This document shows, piece after piece, positions 10,801 through 25,800 of a stretch of DNA of 64,000 nt. Numbering within the stretch: position 1 is the stretch's first letter; every line of letters begins with the position of its first letter. A program made the translations under genes and the position numbers. The notes beneath the pieces were generated by a model, which was not told where the DNA came from, did no database searches, and saw nothing but the letters and a program-made list of their open reading frames with translations. The stretch covers positions 2,191,917-2,255,916 of the forward strand of contig VZSE01013216.1 of assembly GCA_013398275.1 (NCBI GenBank). Direction: 5' to 3'. Source of the stretch: Promerops cafer (taxonomy: Eukaryota > Chordata > Aves > Passeriformes > Nectariniidae).

Positions 10801-13800
10801 AACGTTTTTGGTCCTTTTGTTAAGTCTTCGTTTACATTTAGGTAAGAGTCACTACTTTAGGAGTATTTGTATGTAAATAACATACTTACACCTTCATTTA
10901 TATACAGCACTTAGTAGGCACCTTAAAGCTGTTTAACCATATAGTAACTTAAAGCATTCAACACTCGGTTTCATCTTTGCCAGTTACTGAATTTTAATGC
11001 CTTATGAAATAGAAGTAGATATAATACATAAAAATGGAGAAGAATGGCTTTAATGGAAGTGGGTGATTTGTGTAGGTGATGACATGAAGATTCTGTATCG
11101 TTTCCAGAAAGACAGCAATTTGAGTTTGTACTGGTATTTTCTGATTGAGATTGTGCCTTTCATAATATCTGCACGCCCCCCTTTTTTTCCCTTGTATTTC
11201 TGTGGCACTGTGTCATTACTTAATTTGTATCATGTTTGACATGCTTTTAATGTCAAATGAAAACTGAATGTGTGTTTTAAATGTGTGCTGTTTTAACAGC
11301 TTTTTACATTTAATTGTTCTAGGAATGACAGATGATGAGATCCTCAGAGCGGAGATGGTAGCCCAACTGTGTATGAATGACAGGACACACAGTTCATTAT
11401 TGGATCTCATATCCTTGGAATATATTCACTAATGTGCCTGAATGAGAATGATGGGTGCCTGGATAGTAGTGAGGCTTGAACAACATGTTTTTAGGTTACA
11501 TAATTAAAAAACTGTGTGAGGGTGTCTTTGTATATACTTACTAGCAAAGGCATTTGCTCCAATTTTGGTTTTTCTTAACAATAAATGCAATACTTTTTAA
11601 TAGTTTAAATTAGTTTTGATACAAAATGCTGTACTAGTCTTTAGAAGTCTTTTAGGTGTGAGGTAAAATGTGTGTTTTCCAATGACATTGTAGAAAGTTT
11701 AGCCAAGCATTTTTCTGGATTTGAGCCTTTGATTTTTGCTAAGTGTATGCCAATATAAAAAGAAGGCATTCTACATTATATTGGCTTTTGCTATCAATAG
11801 CTGAAAATGCAAATAATAGAAATCCTGTATGTTGCTTTTACATTAGAGTGAAGTGCATGTGTTACAGGGAAAGAATAGCAAACTCTTAAGAAGTCCTTCT
11901 GCACAGGCATAGGGTTCATGTCCCTGGACAGCTGACTATAAATACGCAGGTTTTCCTGCCATCACTCTTGGGCTGTGTAGGCAAACTAAATAGCTTGTTG
12001 CGGTTGCATAGAAGAGCTTGCAATCCAGGGATAGGCAATGAGCAAAAATATTCAGAATACAAAGATAGGAAAGGATGAGATTGAGACTATCAAATGCATA
12101 ATAAGAATTATTAATTATTATAATATGATCTAGTAACTCAGTCAAGTATGTAAAATAAGCGATCACTAAGAACAATTCACTTAAGTGAATTACTTAACTA
12201 TGTAAAATAAGTGAATCATTTATATAAGCAATCACTTATCACTGAGCAGAAGTTTACTTACTTGTAAGTGCTGCTTGTGTTGTAGGGTAATGTCAGTAGG
12301 TCAGTTAAGTATTGCTACCAAAAATGAGAACTATGGAATCCAAGATGCAGAATTATTCGTGTTTATGGATCCTGAATGACTTGCTTGTTTTTCTGCACTT
12401 GGATGTAAATGCAAAATATTCTCCCTATGAAGAGAGACTAAGTGTTTGTAAATAAAGGCAATAACAGGAACTTTATATACACTACAGGCAGTGATTTTTA
12501 TTTCTCATTAAGTACTAACAGCTTGAGCAAACATGTAGCAAGTCTTACTTTAAAAAGTTTAATGTCCTAGCTGCGAGGCTTAAATTCTCTTCAGTATGTT
12601 CTTGTCAGCTGGAGCATACAGACCTCTTGTGGTAAGCACAGAGCACTGCTGAGATGTGGTCTGAAATGACTGATTGAAAATATCGAGAGGGGAGTGAAAT
12701 TCTGGGTCCTGCAACGAAATTAACTTTGCTTTCCTTAACATAAGCATTACATTCCAGAAAACCCTAATCCTAAAAGTGGTATTATTCCAGGAAGCTTAAG
12801 CTTTGAATCAGTCCTGTCAGCAGTTGCTGATTTTAAAGCCCCTGTTTTTGAACCTGGAGGTTCCATGCAACAAGGAATGTATACACCTAAAGGTATGGTA
12901 ATCAGTGTTCTCTTGCAACATACTCATTGGTAAGATGCCTAACCGGGGCATAAAAACCTGGGTTTGTTTAGTTTTGTTGTAGTGGACTTTTTTAAAAAAA
13001 AAAAAAAGCCAAAAAGCAAACCCAGCCTACCAGTGTTGAAAACTCCACCCCATCCTCCCCACGAGAAAGCCAAACCTACCACCGCCACCAAAACCCCACA
13101 AAACTTGACTTTTTTATTATTGTCCATTGCTTATATTTAAGAGCATTGCTGAAGACTATCAGTAGTCTTAAATAAATTGATTTTGATATAGAGTGAAAAT
13201 GAGCTTCTCATGCTAGTCAGGTACCCTCAGAAAGCAAAGGATAATGGAGATATGAAAAGCTACCTTATTTGTATTTTACTGATCTGCATTCTTAATTATT
13301 CCTATGATTTAAATAAATCTATAGTATATTTAGTAGAGTTTAGAACTGTTTGCAGTAGTGAAATGTCAAAGATACTGTCTCTGAACTTCTCCACCTTTTG
13401 ACTATTCAAGATACCATGATACATAATTCTTTATTTTATGTTGCTTAACTGTATTAGTATCTAACATTTTTTGCAGTCAGTAGTGAGGGTGTAGAAAAAA
13501 ATTCACTCTAGATTGTTATAGAATATTGCTTTGTAATTCTACAGTGCATACAGTGCAAAAATGACAAGTTTCTTTCCCTGACCAGCTTGTCATCTAAATT
13601 GGACTCAACACAGCAGTGGTATATCAAAGGAGAGAAATAATTTAAGAACTCAGTGTTCCATTAGTGTGTCATGTCACTGAGCAGATAAGCCTGTAGAAAT
13701 CTGAAATGCTCCATGTGCTCTGCTTGTGCTTCAGGCTAATGGCAAAGCTGAAGAGGGATTAACTCCTTTGGGGATTAACTCCCCACATACCTCCTTTGAG

Positions 13801-16800
13801 AACTAGGAAGGTTAGAGTCTGGCAATTTTGAAACCATTTGGTTTCATGGACTTTTTTGGGGGGGAGTGGTGGTTAATGTAGGTACTAGTATTGTAATAAC
13901 TTGTTTGGCAGTTTTTGTACTGAGTGATTGAAATGTCAATAAAGCTCTTTTATACAAATTAACAACTCATGAAGTAGTTTTATGAAACCGAAGTTTTTGG
14001 AATTGATTCATCTTGGTTCTTTGATGTGTAAGTAGGCAGCTTAACACCCATGTATCTAAAATAACGTAATTATAATGTTACATAAACTACATTTCCTAAT
14101 GTCCTGTCTGGTTTCTGGAGCTCATTACATGCTGGTCTTTTTCATAACACAATGTGAAGGAAAAAGAGATGGATAATGCTGTTTTTAATTATAGCACTTT
14201 ATATTTACAGAATCTAATGCTAGATTACAGTGTCTGGAGTTTTTTGTATATAGTTGGGGGTTTTTTTAACTTAGGTAAACAATTTATTCCAGAGGTAAAC
14301 TGTCTTAAGTATCTCATTTATAGCATTCAGTAATGAAGTGATTTATAACACTATACAGATTCCCTTTTCCTTAAAGTAATAAAAGCTGAAAAATCTTCTG
14401 CAGGAATAAAAGCTGACATGGCTTTCTTTACCCTCTTAAGTGTTCATATTCTCCATAAGACTATATAAGTTCTCAAACCCTTTGCTTTTAAGAATTGTAG
14501 TTTGTGGCCTATCATAGTTAAAGCAAGTCGTGATCAGATCAGTTCCCTCTAATCCTCTAATCCCTTGTTTCCCAAAATTTGAGGGGGTGGAATCTACTTT
14601 ATGTTCACAGATCCCTAGATTTTGCTTCCATTAACCATCATTTAAAAAACCAAAACCAACTTCAAGGGCCAGGTTCTTTCTACACACTGTAGATTTGTGT
14701 GCTGAAGATGAGCTGTGTGTGCATTTCCAATATTCACTGTATTTTTTCTCATTGTGCATTAGCAGCCCAAACAAGCTTGGTGTGTGTTTCAGACTGCAAT
14801 ACTAAATTCTGTCCAGGAAAAAAGTTTGTTTGTTTTTTTTTTTTTTCACAAGCTAAATTTGATCGTATTTCATACATAATGGAAACTTTGCTAAGTGTTC
14901 TCCCTCAGCAGTCTGTGAGGATATCTGTAGAACTGTTAGCCTTAGCAGGGGTTAATATATAGAGGATAGACCACTAGGTATGAACATAGACACTTGTCTT
15001 TCCTGGGGAAAATTAATCTCAGAAGTGTGGTAAAGCTGCTTATTTCTGCCTGTGGAAACTTTGAAGAATGTTGCAAGCACTTGTGTTACGCCTGCTGGTG
15101 GAGCTAAAATTCTGTATCCGCTGGGTTTCTTCCTCGTTTTGGGTCATTGAATCTTGCCTTCATTTTTTTGTGTTATGAGAACTAAACACTTCAAAACAAT
15201 TCACAGAATTAATATCTTCATTTGGCTTTAGATTAGAATTTAGTTTTGTTTTTTAATAACTTGTAAATAGAAAAAAAAAGCCATCAAATGGGATATTTTT
15301 ATTGACTGTTTAGACTTTTCTATTTGTGATTGCTCTAAACAGCCACTCTGCATGTCACTTCAGAGCTACTAAATGGATGTAACTAAGATTTTAATGTTGA
15401 AATAGTGTATAGATACTAGTTACAAAACAAAGGTGTATTTGTAAAGGATTGATCACAAATACTATTTGATACAAAGCTTAACCATTTTTGATACCGAACA
15501 AGAAATTATGTTGTTGCAGCAATTTTGTTCACTATACTTAATGGTAAAATATCATCTACCTGCTAACATCTGCAGTCTTTACTTCCTGCTTTCAAGAGGC
15601 TTGTGCTTATCATTGTACCAAGCGAAAAATAATGTAAACATTTTCTCACATGTACTTGGAAATGAAAAAGAGCAAAACAACATGCATACAGAAATGATGT
15701 TTTGGGACTCGCTTAATAGAGTGTTATTTTATTGTTTTGAAACCAATCAAAATTTTGCAAAATATACTCTCTTATTTTGATAAATATGATAATTATTAGT
15801 ATAGAAAGTATTATTAGTAAGAATTGTTATAAACTGCTGTAGTTTGCCAGGAAAAATGATATAATAGAAGTGACATAATTAAAGCTAGTTAAGGAGAGAA
15901 TCTAAAATAAGTGGTAAGGTCTTTAAAGAGAATGTTAACATGTAATTTCTTTTAAACAACAGCTGAAGTTTGGGATAAGGAATTTGACCCTGTCATGGTA
16001 ATACTTCGAACAGTTTACCGTAGAGATGTGCAGTCTGCAATGGACAGATACACAGCATTGTAAGTTGGATCGTTTTTAGAAGTGCAACATCATACTCCTC
16101 CTCATTACACAACAAATTTTTTGTTTTCACTGCCTGGTAATGCCAATCACTTTATCAGTGTTTTCAAGCCCCAGATTTGTTCTTGTGTAAATAGTCTATA
16201 AATTTACAAGCAATATCACAGTTTTGGTTATCTTAGTCTGTTACTCTTCCACAAATGTTTAAAAATACATCTGAAGGGCCACAGGCAAAGTAGGGCATGT
16301 CATCATAGATAAAATACTTAACCAAAGATATTGTTTAAAAATAATTTACAACTTACTTGAAGGAGTCTTATCTATTTTATTTAGTTTAGTCTTAGGTACA
16401 CAAACCAAAGTTTATATATAGCAATGTCAAGTTCCTACATTATTGCAGTGTTTAACAGTAGTTTCAACATTCAATATTTGTTTCAACAGCTTAAAGCAAA
16501 GTGGCAAATTCCCTGGAAACCCATGGCCTCCTTACAAGAAGAGAACACCACTACACCCAAGTTACAGAGGTCTCATAAAGCTTTTGCACTGTAAAACTCT
16601 GCACATTGTGCTCTTCACACTTCTTTACAAGGTACAGTCATGACTTAAGTGCATTGGTTTACTTGCGCTTTTTTGCAGAAGTTCTTAGAAGCATGATTTT
16701 TTAAGTTTATTTGGAGTAGTCAGGTTCAATTTTATATAATATTTTTTGTTTTGGTTTTATTTTTCAAGTCTACTACAAGTTTTTTTCATACCACTTTGAT

Positions 16801-19800
16801 TATTTCATGAGTGATTGTTTCATATATACACACACTAAGTCAGTACCCAAGTGGATGAAAGATCCTGTTCTACTTTGAGGAACACTGTATTAACCATCAG
16901 AGTTGCCATTCAGATTGTTCTTCCATGATGTTTTCAGGGAACACAGTGGCATGAGTGGTGATCCTTTGGCTCCTATTGCAGAATTTTAAGGCATCAGCAG
17001 TGCCTGTTCAGAAATACACAACTTTAATGGCTTTAAATCCTCAATGTCAAATAAGTCTCATAATTGCAGTTGTTTCTAACATCACTTCCCAAATACATTC
17101 TGGCTTTTGATAATGTTATAGCAACTGTTTTTCAGGGCTAATTGGTGCCTTTATGTTATGTTTGGTTTTATCTTTGGTAGTTGGCTGCTGTCTTCAAGAG
17201 AAGCACATTCTTTTCCAAGAGTTCATTCATCAGAAAATGGACTTTGAATCTGTACTTAGAAAGTGCTTTCAAAGCAGTGTGCTGCAGAGGCAGATGAGGG
17301 ACTATAAAAACTGCTTTGTTTGAGTAGCGTTTTTCCTGGACAGACTTTTCCTTTTGTGCTCTTTTAAGGGCTTCCAGCTTACCTAAAACTCATATTTTGT
17401 TTCACTGTTAAATTTCTGTTGAATAGAAAATATCTGCTGTACTACAGGAAGGCTGGTGAAGGAAAGGAAAGCTTGGGACTACGTAGAAGATCAAATAATG
17501 TTTTGACATGGAACAAAAATGGAGAATATAGGGAAGGAATGCATCATCTTTTACTATCTTGCTTGGGCGTCTTTGGCCACTTTTTCTCTTATTCCATTAA
17601 GAACCTTCAAAGACTTAAATCTTGAGAATCTTAGCCATTATTGGGTTGCTGTTTTAGCTGGAGTACCAAATACTTTTCCACCAGATTTATGGATGGTGGA
17701 AAATACATAGTGGTTGATTCTGTAGGTTGGCTTAAATAATGCCTGCTATCTTTGTGAAATTTTGCCAATTCATGATAGCCTTTATTATATCTCTTGGCTT
17801 TTGGGACTTCCTGTGGAAGAACAGTAAACTATATTTGGAGATGTTACTTTTCAGAAGCATTGGTCAATACAACTTTTGATTCCAACTGGTACAATTACAC
17901 ATGGTCTTCATGTTAACAGAATACTGAGTCCTCTTTTTAATAAAATAACCTCTATCACCTCAGATATGTTTGGGCTTGATTAAATCAGGTCCTCAGTCAC
18001 TTTTTAGAAAAGCTATTGTAAAACAATATTATTTTTAAGAACTTTGCCTCTCTGATATTTCTAATGGCTTTATCTACTTAGAAAATTTGTCCATTCAAAA
18101 CTAAGTCATATATGTTTAAAACTTTACTAGACTACACTCTAAAAATACTAATTTGTATAGTAGCCAGTCTGCAATGAAATTTTAAACATATTTTCTAACC
18201 CACTCTTTTGGTAACTTGCATTTTTTTGCCATTTTCTTTCCTTTTATTCTGAGTATTCTCAAGAGGAAAGTTGTCCTGGTTTTTAATTTTGGCAGTACTG
18301 GTTCTTCCTCTCAATGCATTGAAAGCTGTGTTAGAACAAAGATTTGGGCATTTATTAATCTAAAGATAAGGTCATTTATTATTTGTAACTAGAAAAGATA
18401 ATGTGGAGGTGGTTATTAACTAAATTGATGTTAACCTTTGTGGTATCCCACTTATGCCGGCATCGCTTATAGGACTAGGACCTCGTGAGCCTTTGGTGAC
18501 TGATTACCTGAAAAGGGGAGGGAAGGCTGGGAGCAGCTTTTTGCATGTAATCGGCAGTAGTGGTGTCTGTGCAACTGTACCTGTCACTCTGGTGTTAAAC
18601 TTAATCACAGCTTGAACTAGTAATAGCTTTAAGGTACAAATTGGTTTGACTGGAAAGACATAAAATCAAATTTTGCTTTTGTGGTGATGATCAAAGGTTA
18701 TGTCTTTTCTTAACCTCAAAATAATTTTTAAGCAAATTTAAAAACAAACCAAAAAATCCACAAAAACTGAAGAGCCCAAAATGTATAATCCAGAACACTC
18801 TTTTTTAAGTTTAGACGTACTGAAGCCTTAATCTTCCATGTGTCTCTTTTCCTACCTAGATTTTAATGGATCATCAGAATTTATCAGAGCATGTGCTTTG
18901 CATGGTTTTATATTTGATTGAGCTGGGGTTGGAAAATTCTCCTGAACAAGAATCAGATGAAGAGGTAAGAATAAATACCATTGTTTTCTTCAAAATACAA
19001 AGATATTTTTTAATGATTCAGTATTCTTTAAAATTAGATTTTACCATAGTAGTTAGAATAAAACATCTTTATTAACTTAGATAGGGAACAACTAATAAAA
19101 ATATACTGTTGTGAGGAAGAGTATGGTATCTTGTTATATTTTTCAGCAGTTTCTGTATGTGTAGTCTGACAACACAGATTGATTAGATCTTTACTACTCT
19201 GTAAATCAGTACTAGAAATTGTGCAAAAAATTTTAAATCATTGAGTCTAAAAACCTCTAAATTTTTACCTGGAACCCTTATCACTGAGGATTTTAGTGCT
19301 ACAGATCTGTATCTTCTAAAATATGTGAATTCGTCAGAATTTTAATTCTACTTTTAATGATATTTGAATATAAAGAGCCATTATTTTTGTGATTCCAGAT
19401 TCCCTTCTATTACCATGGGGTTTTTTAACTGATCAACTACTTTTTGACTAAGAATTTGCCACATTTTTTTCCAGAGATTGACTTCTGTATAGTTCTGATT
19501 TTTTTTTAAAATATTAATCTTAGATTGAGCAGCTTTGGATTACTCTCTGGATTTCCTTTTACTTCTTCTAGCTAGCACTAATGGCTGTATTTGATTATAT
19601 TCAAATAAAATACTTAGACCTATGTATTTATCAGCCCTGTGGTCCTCACAGGCCTCACATCAGTTATCAAAATTTTCAAGAGGTATATTATCTTTGTTGA
19701 GGTACATAATGTTCAACATACTGTTCCTGTCTCATGGAGATATTATGGCCTCTGTAATACAGTTACAAAAGCAGCATGAATTAGTATAATACAAGCAGTT

Positions 19801-22800
19801 TAATAGGAGAAAGTATACCATGGTTTTCTTAATTGTTTTAGGAATCTGCAGGTGGACAAGAGCGTTGCCACGATAGTTGGTTTCCAGGTAGTAACTTGGT
19901 TTCTAACATGCGTCACTTCATTAACTATGTCCGAGTAAGAGTACCAGAAACTGCTCCTGAGGTGAAGAGAGAACCACCTGCAAGTACAAGTTCTGATGGT
20001 TTAGCTTCATCACAAGTAAGGAGTTACAAATACTAGATTCTCTAGGTTAAAGTTGTTGCCTATGTTGACATTTTTGTTAGTTTTGTTACTGTTTTTATGA
20101 ATTCCTTAGGATATTTTTTCCTTCTGTTATTTTTCCAATATGTACTGATAGCAGAAATAGAAGTTATTTCAAATTATGCCTCCTTCCAAATGATGTATTT
20201 AATGACTTTTTTTGTCCTCAATCTACCAGAGTTCAAGGCGGAAGAGCCTCCAGAGAGAGGTAGATCTGTGTGCAGTTTGTTCTCCTAAGCTATTAACTAG
20301 CAACATGCTTTAATTGTGCTCACCTAAATGTTCAGTGGAATCTTCTAATTTTCCTGAATTTCCTTTTAATTCATATTGCAAGGGCTCATGCTTTTTTCAT
20401 GTTCTTGATGGTAATCTTAGGTGGTAGACTTTAAACAATAAAACTCCTTTACATTTTTAATATGTATTTGGAAATAAAAGCTTCCTATCAAATATAAAAT
20501 GCTGTTGATAGCTTACTGCTTGAGCTTTGTGTTTAGGCCTGTTTGATTTTGCCAAGATACTACTAACATTTAATAATGTAGATTAGTCTTAGCTTTCTTG
20601 AGTCTAGGTAAGTTTAACCTTATATTGAAAGTGTTTTTGAAATGATTAATAGCAATTTTTCATTGCTGTTGTGAAAACAAAGGAATATGTCAGTGGCGGG
20701 ATCCTGAAAGATTGATAGCCAGTAGATGATACAATCTCTGTGTCAGTGTTGGTTTTGTATCTATTGTATACAGCACTTCAGGTTACTGTGTGTCAGATGT
20801 AGCAAAATACAATGGATATTTCTTTTGTGTGTTCATGTCAGAAAAATAGACAAAATCTAAAGTAGGGATTTGGCATGAAATAGATTAAAACATAAAGATG
20901 GTAGATGAGATGATGGTCAGAATCCCATTTTTATATTTGATATCTCTTAATTGCCCAGCCTTCTGAGGAGGAGAGGGTAAGATGTTAGTGTGATGAATTT
21001 CATGTTCAAAACCTTGAAGAAATATCCTGCTGTGGATTCAGATATGTATCCTTAATTTGGTACTGCAAGCAAGAGTTGTATAAGATAGATCTAAATGAGC
21101 TCTGTCATTAATGTAACTGCACTAATATGCTCACATGCCCTGGATAGCAAGTTCTGCTGGGAAACAGGGGTATGTGGCTTCTGGATCTTAACTAAAAAGT
21201 CCAAATAAAATGCTCAATGTCCATGGGGATGTGGGGGCTCACCTGTATTCACCTGTGTGACATAATGAGTTACATCGTGCAACAGGGCTCAGTAGATTAG
21301 AATAAAGGCATTTAAATGACATAAAGATACTGAAATGATTACTGTTCTAGAAAAATTAAGGAAATATTACTTGCATAACAGAATTTTAAGTTAGACTAGA
21401 GTAAAACCAGTTGTTAGTTGTTTCAGTATGGATATTTTCCTTTGGTGCTTGGCTTTTTATGCAGTTGTGTATAACAGACTTATACAAAAATACAATATGC
21501 GGGTTTAGTATTTTGTTATCCTAATTTTCAATACATTTTGGGAGTGGAGAAGAATCTTTAAGTTTCATGCTTTTCTTCCTAGCTTCAAATATTTTCCGTA
21601 GTTTTAGAAATGTGTGTTGTTTATACTTGTATTTTTGCAAATTCATCATGATAATTTTTTTCCCCAAGAACTCAGGGACAGCTCAGGTGTTCAGTTTGGT
21701 CGCAGAACGTAGAAAGAAATTCCAGGAGATCATCAATCGGAACACCAGCGAGGCAAATCAGGTGGTTCGGCCCAAAACGTCGATGAAATGGTCAGCACCT
21801 GGTGCAACTCCACAGTTAACCACAGCCATTCTAGAAGTCAAGGAAAGCATACTGTCTTTGCTTATTAAATTGCACCACAAACTCTCAGGAAAACAAAACT
21901 CTTACTATCCCCCATGGCTGGATGATGTGGATGTTTTAATCCACCCAGAAATTCCAAGATACTCTCACGGAGATGGAATGACAGCAGTAGAAAGAATTTT
22001 ACTGAAGGCTGCTGTACAGAGCAGATTGAATAAACATATAATTGAAGAGATATGCAGGAAGGTGACGCCTCCTGTACCACCAAAAAAGATTAGTTCTGCA
22101 GAGAAGAAAACTTTGGATAAAGAGGAAAGGTAACATTAATAACGTGATAAAGGGGCAGTAGAAGGACACTGCGTTGCGCATTTATTGATTGATCTCTAGG
22201 ATTTTGTATTAATTACATACTAAAAGAATAAGTTAATTCTACAGTTCTCTTTATCTGATTTGAATATACATGATTGAAGTGGGTCCTGAGGAAGAATCTG
22301 TACCTTGCTGTTTTAGATCTTTAAATTAGAAAATTTGAATAATAATTTTATGTGATAGACATGCTCACCCTTTATGTTGCCATTTATTAAACTCATACAT
22401 ACAAAGGTGTAGAATTAAGATTGTGTTAGCTTTTGTGGCTTAACCTGAAGATAAGTTAGAATTTTTATTTGGATGTTGCATACTTTACAAAGTAAAATTA
22501 TTTTTGTCTTGCTAGTGTTTATTTAATAGTTTAATTTTCAACATTGCTTGCAATATTTAATGAGAGAAATAGTCAAGGTTTAGCATGTAAAATTGCTGTT
22601 TAGAAAAAGCCAGAATGAATAGCTGCTTTAGATAAAACACAGCTACATCTTGGGCACCTTATCATTAATGTGGTACTCAATAGTGCTAGATTTATGTATA
22701 GGAGAAGCAGGGGCATGGATGAAACAAGTAACTTTTCATATAGTAAAGGGTAAGGTCATTCCTTTCCCTCTATAAAAGGATGTGATATTTCCAAGCATCT

Positions 22801-25800
22801 GTGGGAGGCATGCTGAGTTTTCACTTAAGTTTGGGGGCTAAAGCAATGGTAAAAATAAATGTTTCCCATTTTTTGTTGTTCTGAGTGATTATTATCTTCT
22901 TCTCAAATTTATAATGGTATTGGTGGACCCATGAAGTTTATTGAAGGACAGTGTGATATCTGAAATGACTAAACCCATGGACTGACAATGTTCATAAAGC
23001 CAGGCTGCAGTTTTTACTGTTTTGATTGTTTTGTTTTAATTTTCCCCCCAATTCTGGCTTTGTGTCAGTGAAGACTGAGCAGACTGTGAACGTTAAGCAA
23101 TCACCTTTTTTAGCTTACTTCAACATATAATGACTTCACTCAGGCTTGGATTGTTGCCATAGAAACTGAAATACAGAACTAGAAGCAAGCTTGAGCTGCT
23201 TGCAGTATTTTTTCAATTGCAGTGTCATATTCCCATGGGCCATCATGGAAAATTACTGAGCTGTACTGAATCTGTCAAAGTTTGTTTATGTCTTCTTATT
23301 AAATGCATCTATTTACAGTCACTCTGCTTTTAGTTGAGGTGTTGAGAAATTTCCGGGGAGAAATAAATAAAATCAAGTCTAATGAATGCTCTGGTCTGAT
23401 CCTCAGAATAATGAATCTTAGTGATGTTGTAAATAGAAGTTATTTTGAGAAATGGTGACTGTACAGTGTAGCAGACAAATGGGCAGAGATATTTGAGTCT
23501 TTCAGATGCCTTTAAGAAAACAAGTTAGAAGCTTTGACTTATAAACAAGTCACCTCAGGATGTCAGGTTACTCTGAATGAGCTGCTTTGGGCCTGTGCAT
23601 GCCAGTTTGTGTGCCAGGACACTGATAATCAGACAGTGCTTGAGACTAAAGAGGACTCACCCACCAGGGTATCAAATGCCGAGTGATGTTTTTAAAGTCC
23701 ACGTTAGTTATCTGAATCATCTCTGAGCAGGAAAAAATGCATTGTAAATGCTGATGCAGAGAATTTGTAGCTGTGATAGAGCTTCTGTAACTGCACTGGG
23801 GAGGTGCTGTGTAAACCCCCTCAGCTGAGGGCATTTTTTTGTGTGGTGAGCAGCTGTGGTTTAGGGCTTTTGTTTGGTTTTCCCACTTCCACTCTCCCAT
23901 TTCCTCTATTTATAAACTCATGCCAAAGTAAAGAAAATTAATGTTTTTAATAATTAATGTTTTAAAATTAATAATTAATGTTTTTAAATTAATATTTTCT
24001 TTATCTTTTTACATCCATCAATATTCCTCTACCCACTGCAGTATATATTTATATAGGCAGTTATACAGCTGGTCATACAGCCTTGTACAGATCACTGATA
24101 TAGTTTAAATAGAAGGATAGACAAAAGTAAGTCTCTAATGTTTTCCATTTATAAATCCAGAGCTGTGACAAACAATGAGGAAAAGTAAGTGAAATCAGCT
24201 TGCCTTCAGGGAGATAAGGGCTTTTAATCTGGATGCAGTCTTAAGGTTCTTTAAATCCCAGTATAAAAGCTGTTGGTGGCCAGTATCTTGGGTGGAAGTG
24301 GGGGAGAAGGAACCACTGTAAGGAGGCTTAGCTGGAAAAGAAATTATTCATAATTGTCTCCCATTCCGTCAAGCTTGATATCAAAAGGGAGTGAGGTAGG
24401 CTTTTATTATTATTGTTATTATTAACTTGCAAATACTGATTTCTCACAGAAGTACTTGCTTTTGTGCAAATGACATTGCTCTCTCGTTTTCTTCCCATGT
24501 GTAACAGATAAAAAAGTTTCAAGACTAAGGTCTTGAGTTCCTTTTCTTGCGATGTTATGGCCTAATCTCTTAAAAGATCCTGTGGTGAGCACCTCTGAAG
24601 GGTGTTTTAGGACAGGATTTTATTCTGTTTTTTCACACTCAAAAGAAAGTAACACTAGTTTCTTTAAAAACTCTGCTTTAGAAAAGCAGAAGATTCCTTT
24701 TTTAGGCTTGGAAATTATTCCTTTATATCAACCTTAATTTGGAATGATACTGTTTAAGGTGGTAATTGTAATCAGCTTGACATTTTAAAGGTTTTTTTGC
24801 TCCATTATGTATGCTTATTTTTTCTTCTTCCCCCTTCTGTCACATAGACGACAGAAGGCTAGAGAAAGGCAACAGAAACTGTTGGCTGAATTTGCCTCAA
24901 GGCAGAAAAGCTTCATGGAAACTGCCATGGATGTTGGTAAGTTTTTGTGTGGTTGACTGCTTGCTTTTATGTCTTTTGCCACATGTTAGTATTAAGGTTT
25001 CTACTCAGTTTAGAAAAAAAAGACACGCACAAAAACCCCCAACCATCAAGTACTCTAATCAAACAGGAAACCCTCCCCTCAGTTTCTACTTTCATATCCA
25101 CTTGTTAACTTTACACTTCTTAGGGAGCTTAACTTTGTTTATAGGACAGATACTACTGAATACATAATTGCTAAAGAATAGATTAAATCTGTAGGGCATA
25201 AATTTATTCCTAGTTTTTGTTAATATACAGTACATGAAATGATTAAATGTGTGATATGTTTTAAAGTATTTACCTTTAATATAAAATGTCCCCAAATTAG
25301 TTTGGTTTTTTAAGATTGTATTTTTCTTTAATCTGTAGTAATAAAATTTAAGATTATTTAGCCATAGAGCCTCAAAGTTCAATATGGTGAAAATTTTACC
25401 TTTTAAATGTGTTTATGGATCTAAGGAAAACACAATTTTTAGATCACCTCAGTTTCTGTAAGTGATACCTTTGTATTCTATTTTAAGTACTGTCTTTACA
25501 GCACAATCAGGTCTTGTTTTTCTTGAGGGTGAGTTCTTTCAGATTCTCCTGTGTAGAAGTGCATAATGCTGATTAGTTTGTGTTCAACTGAGGAATGGAA
25601 GATATTTTCGTCATTTGGGTCACTTCATAGAAAATAAGCACTTTTGAAAGATAAGAAAAAGCGGGCATCTCCCCCACCTTCCATCAAGTATCATCTGCTG
25701 TGAAGTTTTGATTTGAGTTTAAGCATTAGTTAGAACTATTTTGACAACTGTATTTGCTGAAGAAGTCTGTCTTTTGAAATTGTTAAATTCCTTAGGTTCA

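Noticed and set aside
12751..12758. AG at 12755-12756 as a conventional acceptor for w11
   Set aside because: It breaks the phase with w10, drops conserved Ile-Pro, and no GT donor exists for w10. The AT-AC pair with a perfect branch motif fits everything.
14699..14962. Open frame ending with a leucine-rich segment, considered as an extra UBR3 exon
   Set aside because: Exons w11 and w12 join directly in phase and match the family without a gap, and the frame has no suitable splice sites in the right phase.
16850..17800. Minus strand of intron w13-w14 reads with relatively few stops, suggesting a fossil coding sequence
   Set aside because: No protein family could be recognised in any frame and stops and frame changes recur. 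A translated search against bird repeat and protein libraries would decide.
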